The notes under the pieces: model-generated
The model's input: the letters and a program-made list of their open reading frames with translations, nothing else
Told to the model about the DNA's origin: nothing
The model's database searches: none
Source of the DNA: Prorocentrum cordatum
Lineage: Eukaryota; Sar; Dinophyceae; Prorocentrales; Prorocentraceae
Direction of reading: 5' to 3'
Assembly (NCBI GenBank): GCA_963575745.1
Contig: CAUYUJ010018493.1
Span: forward strand, 673,561-709,560
DNA: 36,000 nucleotides
In this document: one piece after another, positions 1-10,396 of the stretch
Layout of the letters: each line of letters starts with the position of its first letter
Numbering within the stretch: position 1 is the first letter of the stretch
Translations under genes and position numbers: made by a program

Positions 1-298
1 CGAGTGTGCCTGAGTACGCGCGCACTTGAAGGTGAGTATGAGTTTGTAAGAGTGAGTCGGAGTGAGCCTGAGTGCATCTGACCGAGACTGAATGGGAAGA
101 GGAGCAGGAGGAGGTGAGGAGGAGGAGGGTTTGTTCCCGGAGCCGTCGGAATAGTACCCCCTGTTCTAGGCTATGGGGAACAAGAGCCCCATCGCGAGAC
201 ATGGGGAGCACGAGCTTTCAGAGGCCCCTCTGCGGCTATCGACCCCGCTTTAGAAGAGCACAGAATGGCATAACCATAACGTTCGGAGGCCCGCTCGT

Positions 299-575
299 TG
301 GGCGTGGCTTAATGGGGGGGTCACAAATGGGGGGGTCAGAAAAGGGTCCCCTTTCGTGCCCCTTTCGGGCCCCTCCGGAGCCCCAGGGGGCTCGTTTGGG
401 TACCGTTTGGGTACCTTTTCGAACCACCCTCGCCACCCCCCCATTTATGACCCCCCCATTACGCGGCGCCCAAGCTCAAGCTCGACCATTTATGACCCCC
501 CCATTTATGACCCCCCCATTACGCGGCGCCCATTCATGACCCCCCCATTTTTGACCCCCCCATTACGCGGCGCCC
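299..575. repeat. GC-rich repeat cluster with inverted and direct copies
   Basis: A unit made of a C-run, CATTTATGA, another C-run, and CATTACGCGGCGCC occurs at about 436-471, 486-531 and 533-575. A diverged inverted copy (AATGGGGGGGTCACAAATGG) lies at about 310-329. The intervening 340-435 is GGGCCCC-rich. Short related strings occur at about 1430 (CATCACGCGACGCCC) and 21215-21235. The open frames across this block are low-complexity products of the repeat and show no domain. Confidence 0.75.
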
Positions 576-753
576 GAAGCTCGAATTCATCAGATCGGCG
601 CCGGACTGGCGCGCGGAACTCGCCAGGGGCGGCGCCGGAGGCGCCGCCGGGGGCCCCCAGGGCCGATCCGGGGCATCCCCGCGGAGCATCCAACATTGGC
701 GGTCCCCCTTCGACGCATGTCGTGCCGCTTTCGCGGCGCGGGGGAACCCACGA

Positions 754-894
754 GGTACCGATACCGCTACTCCCCGGACCTCTGACGGGGTGCCTTTTGA
801 CCAAAAGTTCGAAGCGAACCCAACGCTGGCGACGAGGGCCTCCCAGGAGGCCCGAAACTGCGAAAAACGAGGCGAGGGCAACGATATCGGTGCC
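754..894. mobile_element. 141-bp MITE-like element, copy 1
   Basis: The ends at 754-770 and 878-894 are imperfect inverted repeats matching at 13 of 17 positions by eye. The interior matches the element at 10397-10537 in the same orientation, including ATACCGCTACTCCCCG near the left end and GGCGACGAGGG in the middle. Both copies are exactly 141 bp between the outer ends of the inverted repeats. It encodes nothing recognisable. A non-autonomous DNA transposon (MITE) is the simplest reading. No clear target-site duplication was seen. Confidence 0.55.
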
Positions 895-1295
895 TCTTCC
901 TCCGCTGACGGTTGAGCAGGGACAGACCATCCCGGCATTTCTATAAACCTGCCACGAAGTGATCTTACAACGAAACATTGTTCTAAGAACGCAACATTCT
1001 TGGAACATAAAATAACTTGATTGAAGCAAGGCCGCCAGACATGTTCAAGGAGCATCCCATGCAAACCACAAACGGTTATTCGACTATTCTCGGTGGGCCG
1101 ATCGGCAAGTTGAGACGATTCGCCACTGTTGGAAATCGTAGTTGAGCATCGCATATTTAGGGGGCGATATATGTGGGTGGAACTGAAGAGCACTTCGCGG
1201 GCCATACAGGCCCCCTTGTAGGGCCCAAGCAGGCCCCAGAGGGCCCGTTTCGGGGCCCCCAATGGCTCCTTTTTCGGCAGCCCTCGCTGCCCCAG

Positions 1296-1402
1296 TTTCA
1301 ATCGGAACTGGTTGGACAGGACACGCGACAGGACACAAGACCCTTCCCAGGGCCACGTTGTCGTAGGAATGTAGAGGCATGGGTCGCGAGACACAGGACA
1401 GA
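1296..1402. repeat. Dispersed repeat, copy also at 31621-31730
   Basis: About 100 bp match 31621-31730 in the same orientation. Shared blocks include GGACACGCGA, CACAAGACCCTTC, AGGGCCAC, AGGAATGTAGA and GCATGG-TCGCGA followed by ACACAGGAC. The two copies are more than 30 kb apart, so this is an interspersed element and not a tandem duplication. No coding capacity was recognised. Confidence 0.65.
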
Positions 1403-2032
1403 AGGGTACGGGGCCGACTGTATCGCTCCCCCATCACGCGACGCCCAACGAGGGCTCGCTCTCGTGGGCGCTGGGGACCAGCCGTAAGGCTCCTGTGGGC
1501 ACCAACGCCCGTCCCCGATGCGCCGCCCACGTGGGGGCGGCGCGGAAACCCGACCTGCCGAGGCCCCCTCCGCCGCCGCAGACGGAGCCCAGCCGTGGGC
1601 TCCGTCCCGAGCGCCAGTGCTTGCAGAGAAACCGGCCACGTCGTCGCAGTGAGAGCGGGGCAGGGACGGACCGAAGGGGAAGGATGCGAGGGTAACCTTG
1701 GAATGTTGTTCATCCTTGCTATGCGGGTCGACTCTACCCACCAGCCTCTTAGGGCGTGAATTGTTTAGAGAGTTGACTCCTCCAGCCCCCCACTTCCCCT
1801 TCGGGAAGAGGGGTTTGCCCCTCCCTCCACCCCCTCCCCTGAACCTGGGCGGGGTGTGTTCACCTGGGCATCGTTTCTGGATGGGCTGGTGGGGTTACGC
1901 GAAGCGTCTAGAATAGAGGCCTCTCAGAGGGGGTCCGAGCAGATAGCCAACTGCCCCTGATGTTAAACCCCTGGGGATAAGAACAAACGGGATCCAGGGT
2001 GATAACAAACGTTTCCCGGAGATCGCAGCATA
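1403..2032. other. No gene recognised; short dispersed repeat at 1684-1741
   Basis: The open frames here are GC-rich shadows without domains. The segment 1684-1741 resembles 13441-13500: both contain a GGGTA-CCTTGG block followed by CATCC, a CGGGT-GACT block and TAC. The C-rich tract at about 1780-1845 is low complexity. Confidence 0.5.
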
Positions 2033-2072
2033 ATGATGATGATGATGATGTCGCTGATGTTGTTGTTGATGG

Positions 2073-2133
<61 letters not shown>
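2033..2133. repeat. (GAT)n microsatellite
   Basis: Nearly pure GAT/ATG trinucleotides, interrupted at about 2050-2070 by GTC GCT and TTG triplets. Its poly-Asp, poly-His and poly-Ser frames are translation artefacts of the repeat. Confidence 0.95.
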
Positions 2134-2136
<3 letters not shown>

Positions 2137-2277
2137 CCTGGGCGCCTCTCCAAATCCTCGCTCTCATGGTGCTTGGCGTTCCTCGAGATCTGGCATGTAA
2201 AGCTTGCCTACGCTCTGGAGGTCCTTGGCGCTCCTCGCCAGAAAGCCTCTCTTGCGAACCGCCCTGAACCAATTATT

Positions 2278-2475
2278 ATGGCCCTGCCAAATGCTGCTGA
2301 CTCGGGAAGGGCTGAGAAATTGAGACTCTGGTAGCCCTGCCGCACGTTCGTGATTTGCGAAAGCTGACATGAGGAGTCCCCTAGCCCTGCCACGCGTTCG
2401 TGACTTGCGATACGTAAAATGGTGATACCCCCATTGCCATACCACACGTTTTTGATGCTGTTGCTAGTCAACACT
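2278..2475. repeat. Diverged 50-53 bp tandem repeat, about 4 copies
   Basis: Copies begin near 2278, 2331, 2381 and 2433. Each starts with a TAGCCCTGCC-like block followed by CACGTTCGTGATTTGCGA or a variant. The middle two copies are closest, and the first and last are more diverged. Confidence 0.7.
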
Positions 2476-2632
2476 AGAAGATCGCAACTTCGGTTTGCAA
2501 CTTGCCCCCGCTATGATAAAGTTCGGCCTTGCCGCCCCTCTTCCCCGGCCAAATCTGGATTGGCTGGGGTCAGGTCTTGAGGGGGGGAAAGGTATACTAT
2601 CCGGGGTCGCAATTAGGGGTCAGAGGATCGCG

Positions 2633-2800
2633 CCGCATCGGCGATGAATCGGCGACGTCGGCGGTGCATCGTCGACGACGGCACGGAGAATGCTCCGCAT
2701 CGAGCCGCATCGGCGATGCATCGTCGATGCGGCGGGATCCTGCGACCCCATCTACTCTGACCCCATCTGGGAGGCCTAGACATAAGCATAAACTGTCGGA
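2633..2800. repeat. GCATCGGCGATG-rich dispersed repeat, copy 1
   Basis: A run of overlapping CGGCGATGCATCG and CGGCGACGTCGG motifs, many self-complementary, is followed by a GGATCCTGCGACCCCATCT tail. The same run and tail recur at 7265-7440 in the same orientation. This is a structured, interspersed non-coding repeat. Confidence 0.7.
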
Positions 2801-2878
2801 ACTCCGCGCAATTGTTTGGGATCGGCGCCAGGCCCCCATGGCGGCGCCTCCTGCGCCGCGCCAGGCGCGCTCCGCGCG

Positions 2879-2930
2879 CCAGGGAGGAGGGCCCGCGCCG
2901 CTCCAAGAAGTCCGCGCGGAGCTTCGCAAG
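2879..2930. repeat. Dispersed palindromic element (GAAGTCCGCGCGG family), copy 1
   Basis: A GGGAGGAGGGCCC block followed by CCAAGAAGTCCGCGCGG. Related copies lie at 7803-7855, 8672-8735 and 30981-31035. Just upstream, 2826-2881 (GGCGCC and CAGGCGCGCTCCGC blocks) resembles 21709-21775. Confidence 0.6.
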
Positions 2931-3004
2931 TTTACGTTCGATGTGTTATTGCTCCTCAAATCCTGAGCGATTCTTCAAGCTGCGTCCACCCAGCGCCCCC
3001 CCTC

Positions 3005-3225
3005 CCCCCCTTGGGCTCACAGCCCTCACAAGCGAAGCACATCTTCACCGAGGAATCGCCGCCGCGCCAAGGCGCCCGGAGACCTCATCCTGGCCAGGCA
3101 CCTGGACTGCAGGGGGGACCCCCCCCTGGGCTCACAGCACACACAAGTCAAGCACATCTATACCGAGGAATGCCGAGGCGCCCAGAAAACGCATCCTACA
3201 GCCGGGCACCTGGACTGCACGGGAG
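3005..3225. repeat. Tandem duplication with 115-bp period
   Basis: The blocks GGGCTCACAGC, AAGCACATCT, ACCGAGGAAT and GGCACCTGGACTGCA each occur twice with a spacing of about 115 bp (for example GGGCTCAC at 3013 and 3128). The two copies differ by several substitutions and small indels. Confidence 0.8.
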
Positions 3226-3354
3226 GAGAGCGTATACAGCCATGAGGTGCCGCGGCGCGCGCGAGCGTGGGAGACGAAGGAAGGGTATCGGCTACTCGCA
3301 AGCAAGCAGCAATATTGACCTTTGCTGCGCGGAACAAAGGGGCGCAACAAGGGG

Positions 3355-3460
3355 CGCCAAGCGCGCAAGCAGCCGCTATCGCGCCGTTTTCAGCGATCGG
3401 AGGGGTCCCAGTGAGCCCGCACCAAAGGTCACTTTGGCGAAGGGTCACTCTTGCGCGCAG
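3355..3460. repeat. Interspersed repeat, copy 1 of 3
   Basis: About 105 bp with the blocks GCGCGCAAGCAGCCGCTA, TTCAGCGATCGG, GGTCCC, GCCCGCACC and GGTCACT. It recurs in the same order and orientation at 7458-7580 and 12845-12970. The three copies have diverged. No reading frame is conserved among them. Confidence 0.65.
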
Positions 3461-4340
3461 TCGAGGATGAAGATAAGCGCGCACCTTGCATTCGCTTGCG
3501 AAGCATCCCGCGCAGTGAGCCTTGGTAAGATGCTTCGGTGCCTCCAATGCCCGCCGACACACATGTGCTGAAAATACTTCCACTTCGGCGGGTAGAGCCT
3601 CTGCTGCCGCTGATGGATAAACGTGTCGCGTCAAGTCGGTCGAGAAAGGACCTGCCTAGACTCTAGACTCTGGAACGCTCTGGAGCGATTTATCTTTGTC
3701 CTAAACCCGACCAGGCATTGGGGGGAGAGCAGAAAGGCCGGATACGGGCCATGGAGTCTCTGGGGATGCTGAGCTCCCTCATCTCCGCCAGGATGTTGAC
3801 GATCTGCGGCGCACAGGGCAAAGGGAAAAAGAGGGGAGAGGGGAGTCCCTCCCCCTTTCTGCTCCTCCTCCTCCTGCTACTCCTTCCCTCCTCCTCCCTC
3901 GGGCAAGGTTTGGGCCCTCTCTGTGCCCTCTTGGCCTGTTTTCGGCGGGTGGGTCTTTTCAGAGGCTCTCGGACGCCACTAAGATTATGAGGCGATCAAG
4001 AGACTCCAGAGACTCTCCTCTTCCTCCGCATCAATCCCCTCCTCCTTCACGTCTGGTGCTCCGCTGCTGTGGGTTGGCTGAGTCCGACCACCACATGGCG
4101 GAAAAGATGATTTGGGCGACTGGCAACCGAGAGGAGCATCAGCCGTGACAGTGGCGGGGGTCCCTTGGAAGATGAAGCAACTGCGCCTGACTGCAGCCAG
4201 AGGTCGGCTATGACACGCGGCCGCGGGTAGAGACAGCATCAGCGTGATGGGAAGGGATTGGCGGGAGGGATCCGATGCCAGATGTGGCGCGCAAGCACCC
4301 AGCTTGCCTCCATCCCTTTTCGCTCCTCCCTCTCTCTCTC
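3461..4340. other. No convincing gene
   Basis: An 84-residue minus-strand frame (3985-4239) starts with ATG and is not low-complexity, but it has no domain I recognise, no conserved copy in the window and a purine-rich acidic tail. I do not call it a gene. CTC-rich tracts occur at about 3850-3900. Confidence 0.4.
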
Positions 4341-4665
4341 CCTCCCGCCCGCCCTCTATCCTCTACCCTCCTCCTCCTCCTCCTCTTCCTCCACCTCCTC
4401 CTCCTCCTGCTCCATACCTGACCCCTCCTCCCTCCCTCACTCCCTCCTCCATCCCTGGCTCCCTCCTCCTGCTCGTCCCTCCCCTGCCCGCCATCCGTCC
4501 CTGGCTCCCTCCTCCTGCCCGTCCCCCTTCTGTCCCTGTCTCCCTCCTGCTGCCTGTCCGCCCTCCCTCCTTCTCCTGCTCCCAATCTCCTGCGGAGGAG
4601 GAGCGGGGGGAGGAGGAGGAGGAGGAGGAGGAGGAGGAGGAGGAGGAGGAGGAGGAGGAGGATTG
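4341..4665. repeat. CTC-rich tract followed by (GGA)n microsatellite
   Basis: 4341-4590 is pyrimidine-rich with CTCCT units. 4595-4663 is an almost uninterrupted GGA/GAG run. The two halves are strand-complementary in composition and could fold back. The long frames seen here are poly-Pro/Ser, poly-Glu or poly-Gly artefacts. Confidence 0.9.
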
Positions 4666-4942
4666 CCACGGCTGTCGTTGAAGGCGCGGGTAATGTTTTA
4701 CCGCTTTGTGACCTAACAAAGGTGGCGTGCTATGTTCAATTTCAATTCCAAACCAAACATTAGAAAGCACTGAACGATCTGCAACATAAATCATGCTACG
4801 CTGCGTGGTGCAAACTGTTTGACTTGCAATTGGCAGGTTCATATTGGTCAAGAAGAAGTGCTCCGCGAAGCACTACTGCAATGCACGGCAATTGCTGCCC
4901 CTGTGTGGTGACCACCTAGGTAAGCGTGAGGCTCTCCAACGT

Positions 4943-5040
4943 TAGATCTCATTATCGATCTCACCATCGATCTCACAGTCGATCTCACAGTCGGTCTCAC
5001 GATCGATCTCACTATAGAAATCACAATCGATCTCACTATC
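4943..5040. repeat. 12-bp tandem repeat (TCGATCTCACNA)
   Basis: About eight imperfect 12-bp units with core CGATCTCAC lead directly into the ATC satellite that begins near 5045. Confidence 0.85.
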
Positions 5041-5044
5041 AACG

Positions 5045-5673
5045 TCATCATGATCATCAACAGCATCATCGTCATCTAAGTCATCAGCATGATCATCATC
5101 ATCATCTTCATCATCATCATCGGGGCACCATCACCATCACCACCTCATCACCATCATCACCACCATCATCATCGGGATCCCATCATCGTCACCAGCAGCA
5201 TCATCATCATCAACGTCATCATCATCGGAGCACCATCCTCATCACCATCATCGAAACACCACCATCATCATATCATCATCATGAAGAACATCATCAACAT
5301 CAGTGTTACCATCACCGGGACAGCATCATCACCAGCAGCGTCATCATCATCAACTTCATCATCATCATCAGCATCAGCATCATCATCATCATCATCGGGG
5401 CACCATCATCATCGTCACCATCATCATCAGCATCATCATCATCGGGACACCATCATCATCAGCATTAGCATCATCATCACCATCATCGGGCCACCATCAT
5501 CAAAATCATCATCACATCATCAAAAACATCATCATCATCGGGACACCATCATCGTCATCATCAGCATCAGCATCAGCATCAACATCATCATCATCATCAT
5601 CATCATCATCACCGGGACACCATCATCATCATCACCATCAACAGCATCATCATCGCCCTCATCATCATCATCA

Positions 5674-5704
<31 letters not shown>

Positions 5705-5995
5705 GACACCATCATCATCATCATCATCATCATCATCATTTTCATCATCATCTCATCATCATTTCATCACCATCAACATCATCAGGATCATCAAAATCAT
5801 CATCCTCATCGGGACACCATCACCATCATCATCAGCAACATCATCATCATCAACATCATCATCATCGGGACACCATCGTCATCAAAAACATCGTCAACCT
5901 CATCATCATCATCATCCTCGGGACACCATCATCATCACCACCATCACCATCACCATCACCATCACCATCACCATCACCATCACCATCACCATCAC

Positions 5996-6050
<55 letters not shown>
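5045..6050. repeat. 1-kb ATC/CAT satellite with recurring CGGGACACC punctuation
   Basis: About one kilobase of CAT/ATC trinucleotides. It is punctuated at irregular intervals by CGGGACACCATC, CGGGGCACCATC, CGGAGCACC or similar strings, so there is a higher-order unit and not only a plain microsatellite. A CACCAT hexamer subdomain lies at about 5938-5998 and a pure CAT run ends at about 6050. Long poly-His/Ser/Ile frames cover it in every phase and are not evidence of a gene. Confidence 0.9.
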
Positions 6051-6057
6051 GGGGTAC

Positions 6058-6234
6058 CGACGGGACACCGGCGGGACACCGGCGGGACACCGCGGGCCAC
6101 TGGACGCCGGAAGGGAGTCATTCAATCTGGCCGCGCCTCAGACGGAGGCGGGACACCAGCGGGACGCCGCGGGCCACCGGCCGCTGGAAGGGAGTCATTT
6201 GGTCTGGCCGCGCCTCAGTCGGAGGAGACTTTCT
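6058..6234. repeat. 77-bp tandem duplication preceded by GGGACACCGGC units
   Basis: The block GGGCCAC starts at 6094 and 6171. AAGGGAGTCATT and CTGGCCGCGCCTCAG follow in both copies. The leading 6058-6090 consists of three CGGGACACC units, which continue the punctuation motif of the adjacent satellite. Confidence 0.8.
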
Positions 6235-7264
6235 TCTCGCCCGCCCACGCAGCTTCGCCTCGCCCGCACGCACGGCACGCACGAACACGAAACCGAAACC
6301 GATTTGCCGGTAGGGGGGCTCTCCGTTCAACTTCGATCTCACCCCCTCATCTCCGATGTATAGCGAGCGATCTCAACAATCAGTGCAGCAAGGATGACAA
6401 GGGCAGCACGGGCGAAGGCCCGCGGGGGCGGGGCGGCAAAGAGGCGGGGCGGCGCCTGATTGCCGCGATCGCGAGCGAAGAGTAGAGGGAAAGCGATGCG
6501 GGAGGCAGGCAAGTATCATGATCTGGGGAGGGAGGGACGATTCGTTCATTGAACGCGGCGCCGTCAGACTCAATCGCCCATGACTTGGGAGCGAACTATG
6601 TACCTGGGCCAGAAGGGAGAGGTTTTTAACCTGCAAGCATGCAGGGACGCCCGCGAATGGTTCGCGAAAGAGCCCTGACACCGCTCCAGCGGGTGCAGAA
6701 TGGCGGCAGGTAAACGCCCGCCGCGGCCAGTGGCTGCAGAAGCCCGCGCCCAACACACCTGGCATAAACAATAATGGAAAAGAACAGAAGAGGAGGGGAG
6801 GAAGAGGACACGGAGAGGGAGGGGGAGTCATTACCGATGCTTTCGGAAGAGGATGAGTGTGATAAGGAGCATGAGCAGGGGATGAGGAAACAGTACGCCT
6901 GCGAACAACACATGATGATCTGTGTTGCGAAGCAGTGGTGCGCGCAAGCGCCAAGACCGCACCTTGCCGAACGGCTTCGGCACATGACGTACGCGCTGCG
7001 GTAATGCGAACAACGCCGCTGAACGACCTCCGGCGACCTCCAGGGACTCCTGGAAATCTCCAAAGGACTGTACGGAGGTTCACAGAGGAGGAGGCGGAGG
7101 AGGAGGGGGAGGGTAGACAGGAGGACGCGATGTATTTACATCAATGATTCTGGACAGGCCCACTCTGGGCCCAGGACCAGATTACGGCGGATTCGCGTCG
7201 CAACGTCGGTGTTGGTTGGATCGTTCAGCCTTGAGCGATCACTGGAGGCCTCAGATGGGGCTGG
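6235..7264. other. No gene recognised
   Basis: Several overlapping frames of 60-236 codons exist on both strands. None shows a domain, coherent composition or support from a second copy. A purine-rich tract lies at 6775-6860 and a GAG-rich tract at 7083-7115. Confidence 0.4.
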
Positions 7265-7440
7265 AGGATCGCCGATGCATCGGCGACGCATCGGCGACGT
7301 CGGCGGAACTTCGGCGATGCCAGCCCTGAGAATATCGGGCTCCACTTCGAGCCGCATCGGCGATGCATCGGCGATGCATCGGCGATGCGCCGCGATCCTC
7401 CGACCCCATCTGCTCGGACCCCATCTGAGAGGCCCAGAAG
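7265..7440. repeat. GCATCGGCGATG-rich dispersed repeat, copy 2
   Basis: CGATGCATCGGCGA motifs occur at 7273-7320 and 7357-7388. They are followed by the GATCCTCCGACCCCATCT tail shared with 2733-2775. The interspersed repeat at 7458 follows 18 bp downstream. At 2633-2930 the corresponding repeat is followed only about 400 bp later by the 3355 copy, so the two families are near neighbours at both loci. Confidence 0.7.
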
Positions 7441-7457
7441 CGCGGCTTCACGGAGGA

Positions 7458-7580
7458 CGCGGGGTGGCCAAACCTGGGCGCGCAAGCCGCTGCTACCGCT
7501 TCGCGTTCAGCGATCGGGGGACCCCTCTGGGCCCGCACCGAGAGTCACTTCAGCGAACAGTCACTCCTACGTATCTAGTC
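7458..7580. repeat. Interspersed repeat, copy 2 of 3
   Basis: Blocks GGCCAAACCTGGGCGCGCAAGC, GCTACCGCTTCGCG, CGATCGGGGGAC, GGGCC and GCACC precede a GTCACT block. It is closest to the copy at 12845-12970, with which it shares the leading CCAAACCTGGG block that is absent at 3355. Confidence 0.7.
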
Positions 7581-7639
7581 GACCTTGGGACGGTGCAGAT
7601 CGCCCGCTGTCGGCCGATGCAGGGCCGCTCTCGGCCGCG

Positions 7640-7855
7640 TCGTCGGGGAAGGCTTAGAACAGATCCATGAGGGCCAGGGGACTTCCGAGCCTTCTGCGGA
7701 GGCCCCCCGTCCTCCTCCTCGTCCTCCTCTTCCTCCTCGTCCTCTCCATACTCGGCGCGCCGCCGAGTATGGACGGGGGGCTTGCCCACCCGTACAGGGG
7801 TGCTGGGGAGGGGGGCCCATCGCCCTCCCAAGAAGTCCGCGCGGGCCTCCCAACA
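7640..7855. repeat. Decayed palindrome-cluster unit, CTC tract and GAAGTCCGCGCGG copy 2
   Basis: 7640-7700 (GGCTTAGA, GGGGACTTCCGAGCCTTCTG, GAGGCC) matches 13040-13100 of the palindrome cluster at 12970, but the TTTCTCAGAAGG palindrome is replaced by other sequence. 7705-7750 is a CTC/GTCCTC tract. 7803-7855 is another copy of the GAAGTCCGCGCGG family. Confidence 0.55.
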
Positions 7856-7909
7856 CGTGATGCGCACAAGCGGATGGCGCTAAGGGGGGAGGGGCTTCTA
7901 ATATGGGGG

Positions 7910-8035
7910 GGGGCTTCTTAGAAGCCAGGGGAGGGGTCTTCTTAGAGGGGCCCCGGGCTCCGAAGAAGGCTCCTTAGCTGGGCGGGGTTCTGAGAAGCCC
8001 CTTACCTTCTAAGAACGCCTCCAAGCTTCTTGACT
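7910..8035. repeat. Palindrome cluster A (CTTCTTAGAAG type)
   Basis: Contains GGCTTCTTAGAAGCC (7912-7926), a half-palindrome CTTCTTAGAGG, TTCTGAGAAGCC (about 7991-8002) and CCTTCTAAGAACGC, with GGGG-rich spacers. The same short palindrome type recurs in the clusters at 10301, 12970, 21529, 31283 and 32161. Confidence 0.65.
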
Positions 8036-8373
8036 AGATGGTTGCCCCCCCGTGCAACGCCTTGTCCATTGTCCGTACCCGCATCAAAAACCATCGCGAA
8101 GGTTGAACAAATGTTCGGAGAAACCCGACCGCTTTGAGTTGGCCACGCGTCCTGGTGCCCGCCTTCTTTGTTCTAGGTCCAAGGTTGCTGGTGTTGTCGG
8201 GACTTGGCGAACATGTGCTGCCGATTTCAGCGGGCGGCCAGGTTCCACAGCGTGTGAATGTACACAGTTGGACCCAGGACAGAAGAACATCCTTCAAGAA
8301 CATGAGACCCTCCGCCAGCCACACTGAAGAACACTCGAGCGCACCCTCCCTCAGGATGCACACGAACGTCCAA

Positions 8374-8452
8374 CGTGGCTGACCCGTTTGCATTGGCCTG
8401 TTTGCATTGACCCCCTCTGCGCGTGGTTGACCCGATTGCATTGACCCCCGTC
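8374..8452. repeat. Short TTGCATTGACC repeats
   Basis: Three imperfect copies of a GACCCGTTTGCATTG-like unit occur at about 8380, 8400 and 8430. They are separated by variable GCGCGTGG-type sequence. Confidence 0.65.
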
Positions 8453-8671
8453 TCGTGGGGCCGAAGCACCTCGAGAGGCAGGGCAGATTGCTCGTCCTCG
8501 TGCTCCTCGTCCTCCTCCTCCTCGTCCTCCTCCCCGTCGTCGTCGTCCTCCTCCTCCTCCTCCTCCTCCTCGTCCTCGTCCTCGTCCTCGTCCTCCTCAT
8601 TGTCCTCCTGGGCGGCGCCTTCGGCGCCTCCCGCCGCAGGAGCGCGCGGACGGCGGAGACCCGAGACTGAG
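8453..8671. repeat. CTC/GTC microsatellite and GC-rich palindromic spacer
   Basis: 8476-8612 is (CTC)n mixed with GTC triplets. The following GGCGGCGCCTTCGGCGCC block is partly self-complementary and resembles one at about 628-648. Confidence 0.8.
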
Positions 8672-8735
8672 AGAGCGGGGGAGAGGGGCTCCCAGCGCCC
8701 ACCCAGGAAGTCCGCGCGGACTTCCGGAAGCTCTC
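8672..8735. repeat. GAAGTCCGCGCGG family copy 3, with perfect 20-bp palindrome
   Basis: 8706-8725 is a perfect 20-bp palindrome centred on CGCG, with GGAAGTCC on one side and its complement on the other. The upstream GGGGAGAGGGGCTCCCAGCGCCCACC block matches the other copies in position. The other three copies keep the left arm but have a damaged right arm. Confidence 0.65.
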
Positions 8736-10300
8736 CCTTCGAGACTTCTGCGGCAAGAGCATCCGGGTGCCCTCCCCGAAACGACCTCGATCTTATACCT
8801 CGGTCCGACCGAATAAGATCCTGGGGGCTCCAGGCCAACCGCCCCCGCCGCCCCCGGAACGGGATGAGTCCCTGGGTCCGACGACGACAACGACAACGAC
8901 GAGATACGACCTCTGGACCCTGACCCTCCCACGACGACGATGACAACGACAACGACGACAACGTTGACGACGACGAGGGACCTCTGGACCCCTCCTCCGC
9001 TCCCTGAAACATCCTCACCATCGATGGGGGGAGGGGGGCAACCCACGCCACACCCAGTGGGGTAGGGACCCATCGCGCGGGTGGGGAGGGGAGAGAACGC
9101 ATCAGCATGAGTGGGGGGAGACCCTGGATGATACGCGTATAGGTGCATAGTATGTGTATATATATATATATGACAACGTAAAGAACATGGATCATCGGGC
9201 ATAGTAGAGGCGGAATAGAACAGGCAATCACCAGAATGTCAAGGGTGGATGGGCGAGCATACATAATGGGTAATAAGGGAGTAAGGAGAATATGGACAGT
9301 CGTCGGAAGAGGGTAATTATCACATATGGGCAGGTCTGGAGCAGAGTGGAGGACAGGGATCAGATAAACGATGAGACTAGAGACGATATAGTAGATGCCA
9401 TACATATAGTAGAGGGAATCTATAACATATGACGGGATTCGTCATCATGTGCCCGCGTCCACTACTAACGCGCTGCTTCTACATCGTAATGCATGCGAAC
9501 GACTTGACGAGGTCATCTCTCGTGAACTCTTCTTGTCGTTGCTTGGCCCTCTGAGGGAAGGGCCCAAATATCCAACGGCTTGAAACAACTATCGAGTCCG
9601 CCGCTGTTCCTGCCATTCTGGACCTCCGGTGGGCGGCTCGGCCTGGGGGCCGCGAGACGACGATCGGGATGACCACCATATGTCCAGATGTCCAGATGTC
9701 AAGACGGGGAGCAGGAGGGGGGAGACGAGAGGAGGGGGGAGGCACGTTGGAGGGGAAGGGGGTGCTTGGGATGGGAGAGGAGAAACTAGGAGGAGGAGAA
9801 GGAGGAGGAGGAGGAGGAGTCAACTGATGTTTCCTAGAATAACTTGGCACTGGCATCCAGCCTGTGACAAGCTGATTCGAAATCTGGTGTAAGCTGGATG
9901 GCACGCTGCCTCGCCCCGTTCCCCGCCCTCTGATTCCCCTCAGCATCATCCGGTTCTTCCTCCTCCGATCCTCCTTCACTTTGCCCTCCCCAGGGCACCC
10001 AAGCAGCCCAAGAAACCGCCATGAGTCCCCTCGCACGTATAGGGGTCGCGGGAAAATAGCGCAATCCCCTGGGTTGGGGGGCGACACTGCGCAGGCTCGA
10101 GCACGTCTTGGGCCCTTCTTGTGGCCCACTGGAAAAGCCTCTTAAGCGGTCCTTCGGCAGTTTGGGCATGTCCTCAGAGCGATTGTGGCCCTGTGGCGTT
10201 CGGCATACATTCGGCCCGTCTGGAGGCCATGTTCGGCTCGGCGAGAAGCGAGCGCGAGGCGTCTTGAAGAACTGGCACACCTGTGGGCAGTGTCACGAAG
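8736..10300. other. No gene recognised; GAC/GAT tract and (TA)n
   Basis: 8878-8975 is an imperfect GAC/AAC/GAT tract. A (TA)n run lies at about 9155-9170. A minus-strand frame of 392 codons covers 8227-9405. Its hydrophobic start comes from an AT-richer stretch and its remainder runs through the CTC and GAC microsatellites, so I do not accept it. 9780-9820 is GAG-rich. Confidence 0.45.
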
Positions 10301-10386
10301 GCCTTCTAAGAGAACGGGGGGCTTATAGAACCCCCCCCGGCCCTTCTAAGAAGGAATATTGGGAGCCCCGAGGCCCTTCTCCTGGG
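10301..10386. repeat. Palindrome cluster B, adjoining the 141-bp element
   Basis: GGCCTTCTAAGAGAAC, CTTATAGAACC and GGCCCTTCTAAGAAGG motifs are separated by C/G runs. The cluster ends 10 bp before the left end of the 141-bp element at 10397. Confidence 0.6.
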
Positions 10387-10396
10387 GAAACAAGAA

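Noticed and set aside
2633-2966. Arg/Ser/Asp-rich frames on both strands across the GCATCGGCGATG repeat
   Set aside because: The repeat is self-complementary, so both strands stay open; the related copy at 7265 does not preserve a frame.
5303-6313. 336-codon plus-strand frame rich in His, Ser and Ile
   Set aside because: It is the translation of the ATC satellite; every phase is open because the repeat unit lacks stops.
8227-9405. 392-codon minus-strand frame with a hydrophobic start
   Set aside because: It runs through CTC and GAC microsatellites, and the hydrophobic part is from an AT-richer stretch; no domain and no second copy.
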